Shown: one piece after another, positions 18,576 to 27,188 of the stretch | Layout: every line of letters begins with the position of its first letter | How positions within the stretch are numbered: position 1 is the first letter of the stretch | Assembly: GCA_046331625.1 (NCBI GenBank) | Contig: JAXLQL010000002.1 | Location: 434,001-498,000 of the forward strand | DNA from: JAXLQL01 sp046331625 | Lineage (GTDB): Bacteria > Acidobacteriota > Terriglobia > Bryobacterales > Bryobacteraceae | Length of the DNA stretch: 64,000 nt | Reading direction: 5' to 3' | Program-made: the position numbers and the translations under genes | The notes under the pieces: generated by a model | Database searches by the model: none | Seen by the model: the letters and a program-made list of their open reading frames with translations, nothing else | What the model was told of the DNA's origin: nothing

Positions 18576-19324
18576 GAAAACCCCTTCGGTATCTCATCAC
18601 AATCACCTTACTTGCCGTTCTCAGTGGGTGCCTGCCTTGCCGAGTTGCATCCCCTCTGGCTGCTAACGGAAGAAGCGGCACGGTTGAAGAAACGTCAAGG
18701 GGAAGTGTTTACCTGGCGCGGGAAGTCGTGAGCGCAGATACATGGGACGCCTCCTTGAGGAACGAGCTGCTTCGTCACTTCGAGTACTTCGCGGACTCCC
18801 GCGCTGCCAGATTCGCATTTGCGCACCTTGTCCTCTCTTCATCTGAGAATAACAGTCCGCACTTTGCCGATGTTTTCGTGTTCAGGGGTCACGCGCGAGC
18901 AAGGATCGCCATAAACGGTAAACTCGAAGAGCTCCAGGTTGCGGGCACAGACGACCCCCGAAGGTTTCCAGTGAAAGGTAGCGGCGGCTTCATCGCGAGA
19001 ATCGAGAATAAGATGGGTAGAGGCGGCCCCACGGATGGTCACATTGAGTTCTTTGTTGGCGTTTCAGAGCAGATCGCGATTGAGAAGGCTAAGCAAGTGT
19101 CCGAGTCCCTGGGAACTCTCGCGGATTTTCCTGGGCCGGTGTGGGTCACCTTTGTTCCTTTGGGGCGAAGTCCGATTGAACGGCCCGAGTTCTGGCCGAC
19201 TCGGGCCAAGCTCCTTGAGCCAGGCCTGATCTCCTGCGCCCATGAGGCGAAGGAGACGTCATGCCGGGTGACTCCAGACCGGCGACATCAAGCTTCAGGC
19301 CACGAAGACGCTTTTGGGAGATAG
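18572..19324 (+). CDS. Predicted lipoprotein overlapping RHS3, candidate immunity protein
   Basis: The ATG at 18572 overlaps the RHS3 stop (ATGA). This start gives a signal peptide 'MRKPLRYLITITLLAVLSGC' with lipobox LSGC at Cys20; an upstream start at 18533 would only add residues inside the RHS3 frame. The 250-residue product has a mature domain of mixed alpha/beta character ('ARFAFAHLVLSS', 'HFADVFVFRGHARARIAINGK', 'HIEFFVGVSEQIAIEKAKQVSESLG') that I do not recognise. It is the second lipoprotein in the array coupled to an RHS C-terminal module. Inhibition of the CT3 putative metalloprotease in the periplasm is a reasonable guess. Confidence 0.72.
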   Translation: MRKPLRYLITITLLAVLSGCLPCRVASPLAANGRSGTVEETSRGSVYLAREVVSADTWDASLRNELLRHFEYFADSRAARFAFAHLVLSSSENNSPHFADVFVFRGHARARIAINGKLEELQVAGTDDPRRFPVKGSGGFIARIENKMGRGGPTDGHIEFFVGVSEQIAIEKAKQVSESLGTLADFPGPVWVTFVPLGRSPIERPEFWPTRAKLLEPGLISCAHEAKETSCRVTPDRRHQASGHEDAFGR

Positions 19325-19546
19325 TAGCCTCACCGACGCGCAGCTTCGCATACACTGCAGCGGGCTATCTAAGCAAAGCCTGCCCCACAACTGCTCGCAC
19401 TCGCTGCCGGAGCGGGAGTAGCGTATGGGGCGTACAGCTACTACTACACGGACACCTTCTCGACGATCAACTCGGCGAACTGGTACATCAACACGACCGG
19501 CGGCGGCTTCAGCGGTGGGGCCAACGGTCTCAACGGCTTCGGCGCG
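19325..19546. other. Start-less 5' end of RHS4
   Basis: In the RHS4 frame the last stop is TAA at 19370-19372. The frame is then open through 'PAPQLLALAAGAGVAYGAYSYYY', which matches the membrane segment and following sequence of RHS1. There is no ATG, GTG or TTG before 19547. The junction with RHS1-like sequence falls exactly at AAAGCCTGCCCCACA, the 3' end of the hairpin repeat. Confidence 0.7.
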
Positions 19547-22500
19547 GTGGTGTCGAAGATCGGCGTTCCCGGGACACAACCGACCTATTATGAGATCAGT
19601 AGCACGCTGAAGCTGGCGAACAGCGGCGGCTGGTACGTGCAATACCTGCGCGCGAGCAACGACACGATCGGCGGCATCCAGGGCTCCCACTACCACGTGG
19701 AGATCGCCAACCCGACCTTCACCGGCAGCGGAAACACGGGAACGTGCTCCTCCTCGCTGAACGTCTACAAGCGTGTGAACGGCGTGGTGACGCTGCTGCG
19801 CTCGGGCGCGGCGCCGTGCCGCGACGGCATGGTGGTCCGCACGATGATCGTGCCGCTGAACGGGTCGCCGTTCCTGCAGACCTACATCGACAATCAGTTG
19901 CAGTACCAGCTCACGTTGAGCAGCGCCGAGCTGACGACGGGGCAGCCGGGCGTGGGCACGTGGTCGACGCCGGCGGGGAGTGGGATTTCGCAGGTGCAGC
20001 TCGGTCCGCTGGACGCGCTGCCGCCGCCGGTGTTCGATCCGGCGCAGATGTCGACGATGCCGCTGCCGACCGAGATCTGGTTCGACTGGCCGGGTGTGCT
20101 CGACGATTCGCCGAACGGAACCGGCGTGGTGAAGTACGACTTCTTCCGCGCCTCGGGCGGAGGCGGACTCGCGTGGATCGGAAGCACGAGTTCGCCCGAG
20201 TTCCGGGACATGGGGCTTTCGCCGTCGACAGCCTACACGTATCGCATCTTCGCGACTGACTACCATCAGAACTACAACTACTTCGACCTGACGATCAACA
20301 CGCCGCCGGCGGGAGCGGTGAATCCGCGGCAGATCGGGTTGCGGTCGAGCACGGCGTTTTGGGGAGCCGAGGGCGAGCAGATCGACATGCGCTCGGGGAA
20401 CCTGAACTTCACGCTCCCGATCCTCAAGGCGCAAGGCAGAGGCGGATCCAGCGCGGCGTTCGCGTTGAACTACAACTCGCAGCAGTGGGTCTACCACAGC
20501 GGGCGGACGTGGAAGTTCGGCAAGGACACGGGCTTCGGATTCGGGTGGAAGTTCGGGTTGGGGTCGTTGACGCCGGTGTGGTCCGGCGCGTGGGCGCTGA
20601 ACTCGGTGGTGTTCACGGACACCTCGGGGACCGAGTACCTGCTCGATCAATACAGCAACGGCGTGTTCACGTCGAAGGACAGCTACGTCAACTACGACCT
20701 GAGCACGAACCGCGTCTGCTTCAACGACGGCGTCTGCTGGCTGATGGAGGTGGTGTCTGGCGGGAGTGAGGCCGACGCCGGGACCTATTACGCCTCACGC
20801 GTGATCGACACCAACGGGAACTGGATCCAGATCAAGTACGACACCGGCGCCGGTGCGCCCGTGGCGAATTCGAGCTCGCGCCCGATCTCGGTGGAGGACG
20901 TGCGGGCGGCTCCGCTTGGCAATGACCGGGTGAGCTACACCTTCGCCTACACGAACTCGCACCTGACGGGAATCGCGAGCAACATCGGGTCGGGCGAGAA
21001 CTACACTCTTTCGTATGCGCCACAGTCGTTGGGTTCGCCGTTCAGCGCCGAGACGTTCGGATCGACCCAGACGCTTTCCTATTTGCAGCGCGATGGGCTT
21101 GGCACGAGGCACACGCCGTTGTACAACAGTTCCGGAGAGATGACACAGATGACGCTGCCGTTGGGCGCGGTGCTCGGATGGACGCACTCGGAGTTCACGT
21201 TCACGGGGTCGCGGAAAGTGCGCGAGGTGTCGTCTCGGACGCAGAAGTCGACCGCGGCGGGAACGCTCTACACCTACAACCTGACGCACGATGCCGGCGA
21301 TGGCACGCTCTCATTCCACAAGCTCACGACGGTGAATGACGTGGGGGCATCGTCGTCAAAGCGATACACGTACGGGATCAACTCGGCGGCGACGGATTTT
21401 GGGAAGGTGACGCTGTACGAGTCGCTGGATGGCGGGGGCGCGGTGAAGTCCAGTGACGCTTACACGTGGGCGACCGACCCGGTGGGGCGGCCCTACATCG
21501 GGACGACGACTTCGACGATCGACGTGGGCGGCACACCGAAGGTCTCGAAGGTGGAGCAGCAACTCGACCAGTATGGGAACGTGCAGTGGCGCAAGGAGTA
21601 CAACTTCGGCCCCGGGACGGTGGCCAAGTGGTATGAGTACACGTACCTGAACTCGGCAGCATACACGAACAAGTTCATCCGCAACCGGCTCACGCAGGTG
21701 ACGTTGAAAGACGGCGCTGGCGGACAGTTGACCACGCTCGTCTACAACACCTATGACAACTACACGGGCCAATACGCGATGGTGACTCGGAACTTCCTCA
21801 ACGAGCACGACAGCGCCAACTACGGTACGGGCGTGACGTTGCGCGGGAACCCTTCGACGCAGGACGGAAGCGGGCAGAGCACGCAATTCCAATTCGACAT
21901 CACAGGCATGCCGGCCACGGCGTGGCGGAACGGCGTGAAGGTGGATGTTACTCCGGCGCAGAACAATGCGGTGCCGGGGGCGATGACGCCGAATAGCAAC
22001 GGGGCAATGGCAACTTCGATGAATTGGAACTCGTTCCTCGGGTTGACGCAGGTGACGGGCGCGAACGGCGCGTCGGCCTCGCAACAGTTCGACATCTATG
22101 GGCGCAAGACGCAATCGACTTCGCCGACGGGTGCGGTGACGACGTACGCCTACAGCTACAATCCGCCGGTGGTGACGGCGACCACGGGGACGCGGTGGGT
22201 GAAGTCGACGCAGGACGGATTCGGGCGGCCGATCAAGGACGAGACGGGTTACGGGACGACGACGGTTTCGGTGGTGGACACTGAGTACGCTCCGTGCGGG
22301 TGCACGCCGATCGGGAAGATGAAGCGGGTTTCGCGGCCGCATGCGCCGGGGGCGACGCAATACTGGACCACGTACAACTATGACGCTCTGGGGCGGACGG
22401 TGTCGGTAGTGGCGGCTGACGGGGCGAGCACGAGCACTTACACTTATGTCGGCAACACGGTGAAGACCACCGATCCGACGGGCAAGTGGAAGAAGTTCGA

Positions 22501-24913
22501 GATGGACGCGGTGGGGAACCTGACGCAGGTGACCGAGCCGAATCCGGCGGGCGGGGCGGATCTGCTGACGAACTACACCTATAATCTGCGAGGTGAGTTG
22601 TTGACGGTGTCAATGCCGCGGAGCGTGACGCAGACGCGGACGTTCACCTACGATTCGGAGGGGCGCACGTTGACGGCGACGAATCCGGAAACGGGGTTGA
22701 CGACCTATACGTACAATGGAGACAGCACGCTGAGCACGAAGGTGGATGCGAAGTTCCAGAAGATCGCCTATTTCTACGACGCGTACAAGCGCGTGGTGGA
22801 GATCAAGCGGTATCCGAAGGACCCGAGTCTGAACCAGCCTTCGGGAACCGAGGATGTGTGCCAGAACACGAAGTTCTACTATGACGGGAATCCGTATGGG
22901 TACGGGGCAAACCTGGTTGGGCGGATGGCGTGGGTGGAGTATCCGATCTGCGCGCCGAACAAGAACGGCGTGGCGATCACGCGGACGGTGCGGGACATGT
23001 CGTCGTATTCGACGGATGGGCGGCAGACGGGCCGGCGGTGGCGGTTGGTTCGGCCTTTTGAGGGGAATCTGAGCCATACGCCGTTCGCGGACGCGGATTT
23101 CTCGATGGCGTACGATGGCATTGCAGGGTTGAAGCAGCTCGTGCAGCCGGATTTCAAGACTTGGGATGCGAGCAACCACACGATCTACACGTCGGCGGGG
23201 TACACGCTCGACTACTCGTTCGATTCGATGTATCAGTTGACGGGGTTGACGCGGAAGCAGGGGTCGAACCCGGCGCAGAACGTGGTGACGGGGATGACCT
23301 ATGGAGCCGCGGGCGAGCTGCTGACGGTACAGCACTGGCAAACCGGTGGCGGCAACGCGGGGCAGTATGAGACGCGGCAGTACAACGTGATGGGGCAGTT
23401 GACGCGGCTTCAGGCAACGGCGACCGGTGGCACGGCGGTGGACCTGAAGTATTACCACTCGGCCACGCAGAACAACGGGCGGATCACGCAGCGGGAGAAT
23501 GTGATCAGCGGCGAAATGGTGACTTACACTTACGACTCGCTGCAGAGGCTGACTGCTGCTTCGGCGGCGGGGCCGAGTCCGTGGTCGGAGAGTTATGCCT
23601 ACGACGGGTTCGGGAATTTGACGGGGAAGGCGGGGGCGAACTGGAATGTGGATGGGCTGACGAACCGGATCACCGGGTTGAACTACGACTCGAACGGGAA
23701 CCAGAACAACAGCACGATCAGCGTGTATGACATCGACAACCGGTTGCTGACTTGGGACGGGACCGAGCAGTACCGCTATGCGCCCGATAACAAGCGAGTG
23801 TTCCGGCGGTACACGGATGCGCAGAACGTGATTCAGGAGGTTTACTCGGTCTATGGCCCGAATGGGAAGGTGAGCGTGGAGTTGGCGGCGGTGTACGATC
23901 CGGCTGGCGGGTCGACGCCGGGGATGGTGTTGAATCCGACGAACACTTATCAGTACATTGGGCTGCGGAGAGTGGGGTGGGGAGAGCCGATGCCGGACAT
24001 GCTCGACACGAAGGCTGCTGGATCGGGACGGCCATATGGGGAGAACGTGTCGCACTTTGCGGGGCATGACAAGGATGCGAGCGGGCTGCACTATGCGGAT
24101 CAGAGGTATTACACGTCGAGTTGGGGGAGGTTTTTGACGGCGGATCCGTACAAGGCGAGTGCGGGGGCTGGGGATCCGGGGTCGTGGAATAGGTATGGGT
24201 ACGTCTTGGGCGATGCTGTGAACTTCAACGATCCCGAGGGCAGGATGGTTTGTTGGGCTCAGCAGACCGTCCAGGTCGGCAGCGATGCTCCGATGACGAA
24301 CATACTTTGCAAGTCGAACGATGGACTGCAGAGCGCGTCGGCTTGGTGGGAGGTTTCAAACGTAAGGCCCAACGACACCGAGATCGGGAAGCTGTTGCAG
24401 CGTGCTGCGGAGGAGTTCCTCAACATTGATGAGTTCCGCGACATGGACTTGATGCCCGACGCCATCGGGCGTGCGATTTCGGCATTACAAGACCCCGGAT
24501 GCGCCGGGCTCTATGGAACCTCAGCAACAAGAGCGGCCGGATGGAATCCAGTCGACGTGGTTACCAAACTTTTCGTAAACAGGAACGGGCCCTTGGGATC
24601 GGTCAATTTTGAACTCTATGATCCAAAGACAGTGGCGCAGGTGCGCGTCTCCTTCACGGCGCCCCTCAGCAATGTTGTGGTTAGCTTCAACCGGCTGTTC
24701 TGGAACCGTGGCAATACAGAGGAGAACGCCTTGACCCTTCTTCATGAGATGGCGCACGCTTACAACTACCTTTTCCTCCAGGGATCGGGGGGGTTTGCCA
24801 TCAGCAACTTGCGAGAACTCTCTCCCATTGACTCAGACACAAAGGGCGTTGGCCCCTATGTGTTCGACCGAACGATTCTTGAGAAATGCAAGCTCAACGT
24901 AGCCCCGAGGTGA
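19547..24913 (+). CDS. RHS/YD-repeat protein 4 with HExxH C-terminal module CT4
   Basis: The product is 1788 residues from the first usable start (GTG 19547). Homology to RHS1 begins ~160 bases earlier, so the membrane segment was lost or uses a CTG start at 19391. The first ~830 residues track RHS1 closely; the second half from ~22580 ('LLTVSMPRSVTQTRTFTYDSEGR') is a different core type shared with RHS5. The core ends in 'YYTSSWGRFLTADPYKAS' and 'NFNDPEGR'. CT4 (~222 residues) contains 'DPGCAGLYG', a beta-rich middle, 'LTLLHEMAHAYNYLF' (HEMAH at 24742-24756) and 'TILEKCKLNV'. This is the same layout as CT3 and CT5, so CT4 is a predicted metallopeptidase-type module. The gene is a chimera of the two core types. 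Confidence 0.85.
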   Translation: MVSKIGVPGTQPTYYEISSTLKLANSGGWYVQYLRASNDTIGGIQGSHYHVEIANPTFTGSGNTGTCSSSLNVYKRVNGVVTLLRSGAAPCRDGMVVRTMIVPLNGSPFLQTYIDNQLQYQLTLSSAELTTGQPGVGTWSTPAGSGISQVQLGPLDALPPPVFDPAQMSTMPLPTEIWFDWPGVLDDSPNGTGVVKYDFFRASGGGGLAWIGSTSSPEFRDMGLSPSTAYTYRIFATDYHQNYNYFDLTINTPPAGAVNPRQIGLRSSTAFWGAEGEQIDMRSGNLNFTLPILKAQGRGGSSAAFALNYNSQQWVYHSGRTWKFGKDTGFGFGWKFGLGSLTPVWSGAWALNSVVFTDTSGTEYLLDQYSNGVFTSKDSYVNYDLSTNRVCFNDGVCWLMEVVSGGSEADAGTYYASRVIDTNGNWIQIKYDTGAGAPVANSSSRPISVEDVRAAPLGNDRVSYTFAYTNSHLTGIASNIGSGENYTLSYAPQSLGSPFSAETFGSTQTLSYLQRDGLGTRHTPLYNSSGEMTQMTLPLGAVLGWTHSEFTFTGSRKVREVSSRTQKSTAAGTLYTYNLTHDAGDGTLSFHKLTTVNDVGASSSKRYTYGINSAATDFGKVTLYESLDGGGAVKSSDAYTWATDPVGRPYIGTTTSTIDVGGTPKVSKVEQQLDQYGNVQWRKEYNFGPGTVAKWYEYTYLNSAAYTNKFIRNRLTQVTLKDGAGGQLTTLVYNTYDNYTGQYAMVTRNFLNEHDSANYGTGVTLRGNPSTQDGSGQSTQFQFDITGMPATAWRNGVKVDVTPAQNNAVPGAMTPNSNGAMATSMNWNSFLGLTQVTGANGASASQQFDIYGRKTQSTSPTGAVTTYAYSYNPPVVTATTGTRWVKSTQDGFGRPIKDETGYGTTTVSVVDTEYAPCGCTPIGKMKRVSRPHAPGATQYWTTYNYDALGRTVSVVAADGASTSTYTYVGNTVKTTDPTGKWKKFEMDAVGNLTQVTEPNPAGGADLLTNYTYNLRGELLTVSMPRSVTQTRTFTYDSEGRTLTATNPETGLTTYTYNGDSTLSTKVDAKFQKIAYFYDAYKRVVEIKRYPKDPSLNQPSGTEDVCQNTKFYYDGNPYGYGANLVGRMAWVEYPICAPNKNGVAITRTVRDMSSYSTDGRQTGRRWRLVRPFEGNLSHTPFADADFSMAYDGIAGLKQLVQPDFKTWDASNHTIYTSAGYTLDYSFDSMYQLTGLTRKQGSNPAQNVVTGMTYGAAGELLTVQHWQTGGGNAGQYETRQYNVMGQLTRLQATATGGTAVDLKYYHSATQNNGRITQRENVISGEMVTYTYDSLQRLTAASAAGPSPWSESYAYDGFGNLTGKAGANWNVDGLTNRITGLNYDSNGNQNNSTISVYDIDNRLLTWDGTEQYRYAPDNKRVFRRYTDAQNVIQEVYSVYGPNGKVSVELAAVYDPAGGSTPGMVLNPTNTYQYIGLRRVGWGEPMPDMLDTKAAGSGRPYGENVSHFAGHDKDASGLHYADQRYYTSSWGRFLTADPYKASAGAGDPGSWNRYGYVLGDAVNFNDPEGRMVCWAQQTVQVGSDAPMTNILCKSNDGLQSASAWWEVSNVRPNDTEIGKLLQRAAEEFLNIDEFRDMDLMPDAIGRAISALQDPGCAGLYGTSATRAAGWNPVDVVTKLFVNRNGPLGSVNFELYDPKTVAQVRVSFTAPLSNVVVSFNRLFWNRGNTEENALTLLHEMAHAYNYLFLQGSGGFAISNLRELSPIDSDTKGVGPYVFDRTILEKCKLNVAPR

Positions 24914-24996
24914 CACTTGAGAACTTCACTGGGAAGTAGCACGAAGGCAATCTCGAAACGACATGCGACTAAGGGAACTGTCCGGGGTGCCAACCG

Positions 24997-25524
24997 GTGA
25001 TTTCGGATTCGGGATCTCGAGAGGTGCGTCAACCGAGCGATGAGACGCGCCATCCTAAGGGATCGCCCCGTTGGCTCATCTGGATTACGGTAGGAGGTCC
25101 TATTGTTTTGAACGCCACTTGCCTGCTGGCTCAGCGCGTGCATAGCGGACCAAGTTTGAGAGCTATCATGCTCTTCGCCGGGGGAGCGTTTTCTGTGTGT
25201 ATTTGGGTGGGATTGAGGAAGTTCGCTGCCGTAGCTCATGAGGTGGGGTTGAAGGGCCTTTTTGTAGGGGGAGCCGAGTTGACGCTAAGCCCTGTCTTCG
25301 CCTGGATCTTGGCTATGCTCTGGAATTCAGGGCCGAGAACAGAGAGCATTAGTCTGCACCTCTGGTTTGCCTATTTGATTGTATCTCTTGGTTCAGCACT
25401 GCTCCTCTGGTTGTATTTCCTACATCGAGCCTTCGGTTACGTGTTCCATCGCAGCACCTGGCGAGGTCGGTCAACGGACGGCCCCGATGAGCACCCCCCA
25501 GCAGGAGCTGGGTTGTCAAGCTGA
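24997..25524 (+). CDS. Four-helix membrane protein after CT4, candidate immunity protein
   Basis: This 175-residue ORF (GTG start) has four hydrophobic segments: 'WLIWITVGGPIVLNATCLLA', 'AIMLFAGGAFSVCIWVGL', 'LTLSPVFAWILAMLW' and 'LWFAYLIVSLGSALLLWLYFL'. The ends are charged and probably cytoplasmic. No family is recognised. It is the only gene between RHS4 and the next RHS fragment, in the place where the other RHS copies have their partner gene, but it is not overlapping; the stop of RHS4 is 83 bases upstream. A membrane immunity protein would fit a module that acts at the envelope. The C-terminal 25 residues look like spill-over sequence. Confidence 0.55.
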   Translation: MISDSGSREVRQPSDETRHPKGSPRWLIWITVGGPIVLNATCLLAQRVHSGPSLRAIMLFAGGAFSVCIWVGLRKFAAVAHEVGLKGLFVGGAELTLSPVFAWILAMLWNSGPRTESISLHLWFAYLIVSLGSALLLWLYFLHRAFGYVFHRSTWRGRSTDGPDEHPPAGAGLSS

Positions 25525-25558
25525 ATAACGGCACGCTTCGCAACCTCTACTCTCCAGC

Positions 25559-25665
25559 TCCCAATGTCGCAGAACGTGACGCCGACGCGGACCTTCACCT
25601 ACGACTCTGAGGGGCGCACGTTGACGGCGACGAATCCGGAAACGGGGCAGACGACCTATACGTAC
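25559..25665 (+). pseudogene. RHS fragment left of the insertion elements
   Basis: The ~105 bases match RHS4 at about 22610-22715 (frame reading 'TRTFTYDSEGRTLTATNPETG'). The match stops at TATACGTAC. The continuation, TACAATGGAGAC..., reappears at 28860, so this is the left flank of RHS5 broken by the IS insertions. Confidence 0.85.
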
Positions 25666-25671
25666 CTATTG

Positions 25672-26864
25672 TAGTGTCCAACAAATAGCTGGACAGGACA
25701 GGCCATTCTCGAGTACTCTTGGGAATGCCCTCCCTTGAGATCTCTTCTGACGAACGAGCCCAGCTCCAACAATGGGTGAATGCTCACGGCACTCCTCAGC
25801 AAGTAGCCCTCCGTTGCCGCATTGTGCTGGCGACGGCTGATGGCAAGTCCGACGTCACCATCGCCGAGCAGTTGACGGTGAATCGGAAAACGGTGATTTT
25901 GTGGCGCACCCGCTTTGCCGAAATGCGGTTGGACGGAGTGTGGGAGATTGCGCCCGGGCGGGGCCGCAAACCCACCTACGACAGCGACAAAATCGCCGCC
26001 GTGGTGGAAGCGACGCTGCAGTCCAAGCCGGAGGGAATGACGCACTGGAGTTGCCGCACGATGGCCAAGAGTCAAGGCATCAGCAAGTCCACCGTGAACA
26101 ACATCTGGTTGGCACACAATCTCAAACCCCATCGGACGGAAACGTTCAAACTCTCGCGGGATCCCAAGTTTCTCGAGAAGATGACCGATGTCATTGGCCT
26201 GTATCTGAATCCGCCCGAGCAGGCCATCGTTTTGTGTGTGGACGAGAAGAGCCAGATTCAGGCACTGGATCGAACCCAGCCCGGTTTGCCGATCAAGAAG
26301 GGACGTTGCGGGACAATGACCCACGACTACAAGCGCAACGGCACCACGACGTTGTTTGCCGCCTTAGATACGTTGCAGGGCAAGGTGATCGGCCAGTGCT
26401 ACCAGCGGCACCGGCATCAGGAGTTCCTCAAGTTTCTACGGATTCTGGACAAGGAGTTCCCCGGCAAGGTCCCACTCCACCTGATCATGGACAACTATGG
26501 GACCCACAAACACGAAAACGTTCGCAACTGGCTCCAGCGCCATCCTCGCTTCGTGCTTCATTTCGTCCCCACCAGTTCCAGTTGGCTGAATCTGGTCGAA
26601 CGCTGGTTCGGAGAACTGGATGCGAAGGCCATCAAGCGCGGAGTCTTCCGCAGTGTCGAGGATCTGAAAAGCGCCATCGAAGCATTCTTGGCGGCATGGA
26701 ACAAAGACCCCAAGCCCTTCGTGTGGACTGCCACCGTGGACTCCATTACGGAAAAGCTCTCCCGTTGCCGTCAGACTTTGGAGAAAGTCCAGCCTGGGTG
26801 CACGCTCCCTAAGACCAGGAAGAAGAAACGGTAGCTGTCCAGTCATTTCGCGGACAGTACACTA
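25672..26864 (+). mobile_element. IS630-family insertion sequence
   Basis: The element is ~1.19 kb. The left end TAGTGTCCAACAAATAGCTGG and the right end, read on the minus strand as TAGTGTACTGTCCGCGAAATG, share TAGTGT and an inner AAAT(A)GCTGGACAG / AAATGACTGGACAG. The terminal TA dinucleotides are consistent with the TA target duplication of IS630. It sits in RHS-derived DNA. Confidence 0.85.
25725..26834 (+). CDS. IS630-family DDE transposase
   Basis: This 369-residue protein catalyses cut-and-paste transposition of the element that contains it. It has an N-terminal helix-turn-helix region ('DVTIAEQLTVNRKTVILWRTRF') and a second winged region ('SCRTMAKSQGISKSTVNNIW'). The DDE catalytic residues lie in 'VLCVDEKSQIQ', 'LHLIMDNYGTHK' and 'SSSWLNLVERWFGEL', and the basic tail is 'PKTRKKKR'. 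The ATG at 25725 is preferred to the TTG at 25719. The gene is full length and appears intact, so the element may be active. Confidence 0.95.
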   Translation: MPSLEISSDERAQLQQWVNAHGTPQQVALRCRIVLATADGKSDVTIAEQLTVNRKTVILWRTRFAEMRLDGVWEIAPGRGRKPTYDSDKIAAVVEATLQSKPEGMTHWSCRTMAKSQGISKSTVNNIWLAHNLKPHRTETFKLSRDPKFLEKMTDVIGLYLNPPEQAIVLCVDEKSQIQALDRTQPGLPIKKGRCGTMTHDYKRNGTTTLFAALDTLQGKVIGQCYQRHRHQEFLKFLRILDKEFPGKVPLHLIMDNYGTHKHENVRNWLQRHPRFVLHFVPTSSSWLNLVERWFGELDAKAIKRGVFRSVEDLKSAIEAFLAAWNKDPKPFVWTATVDSITEKLSRCRQTLEKVQPGCTLPKTRKKKR

Positions 26865-26868
26865 TGTA

Positions 26869-26892
26869 TTTGTCAACTGGCAAGTTGACAAA
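26869..26892. repeat. Perfect inverted repeat next to the IS elements
   Basis: TTTGTCAACT-GGCA-AGTTGACAAA forms a 10-bp perfect stem with a 4-base loop, directly to the right of the IS630 end. It may be a terminal feature of the IS110-type element or a remnant of the insertion target. Confidence 0.7.
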
Positions 26893-27013
26893 CTGTTGAT
26901 TCCAAGGAGGATTCAGTTTGGTGGGCCGGTTCGCCAAAACGGTCCGACTCTCCAACTCAGCGAGTCGGGAGCGATCGCACGCTTGGCCTGCTCCCTCGGG
27001 CCAGACACTGCTC

Positions 27014-27171
27014 GCTGCCATTCTCTCTCTAGCGGGAGCCTGTCGAGCCTGCCGGATGGGGACCAGTCAAGGCCGCCCCGTTGGGGCGGGCCGGGGCACA
27101 CCAGGAGCGCTGGCCTCGGCCTTGACGGGTCGTCCGGCAGGCCCACACTGAGATCGAGAGAGAATGGCAGC
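27014..27171. ncRNA. Long structured hairpin, candidate IS110-associated RNA
   Basis: Three nested perfect stems are visible: GCTGCCATTCTCTCTC (27014-27029) with 27156-27171 (16 bp), GCCTGCCGGA (27047-27056) with 27133-27142 (10 bp), and GTCAAGGCCG (27066-27075) with 27117-27126 (10 bp). A small apical hairpin GCCCCGTTGGGGC lies inside. The structure starts 18 bases beyond the transposase stop. IS110/IS1111 elements are known to carry structured guide (bridge/seek) RNAs in their noncoding ends; whether this one is transcribed is unknown. Confidence 0.5.
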
Positions 27172-27188
27172 CTAACTGCCGCCGGGTG

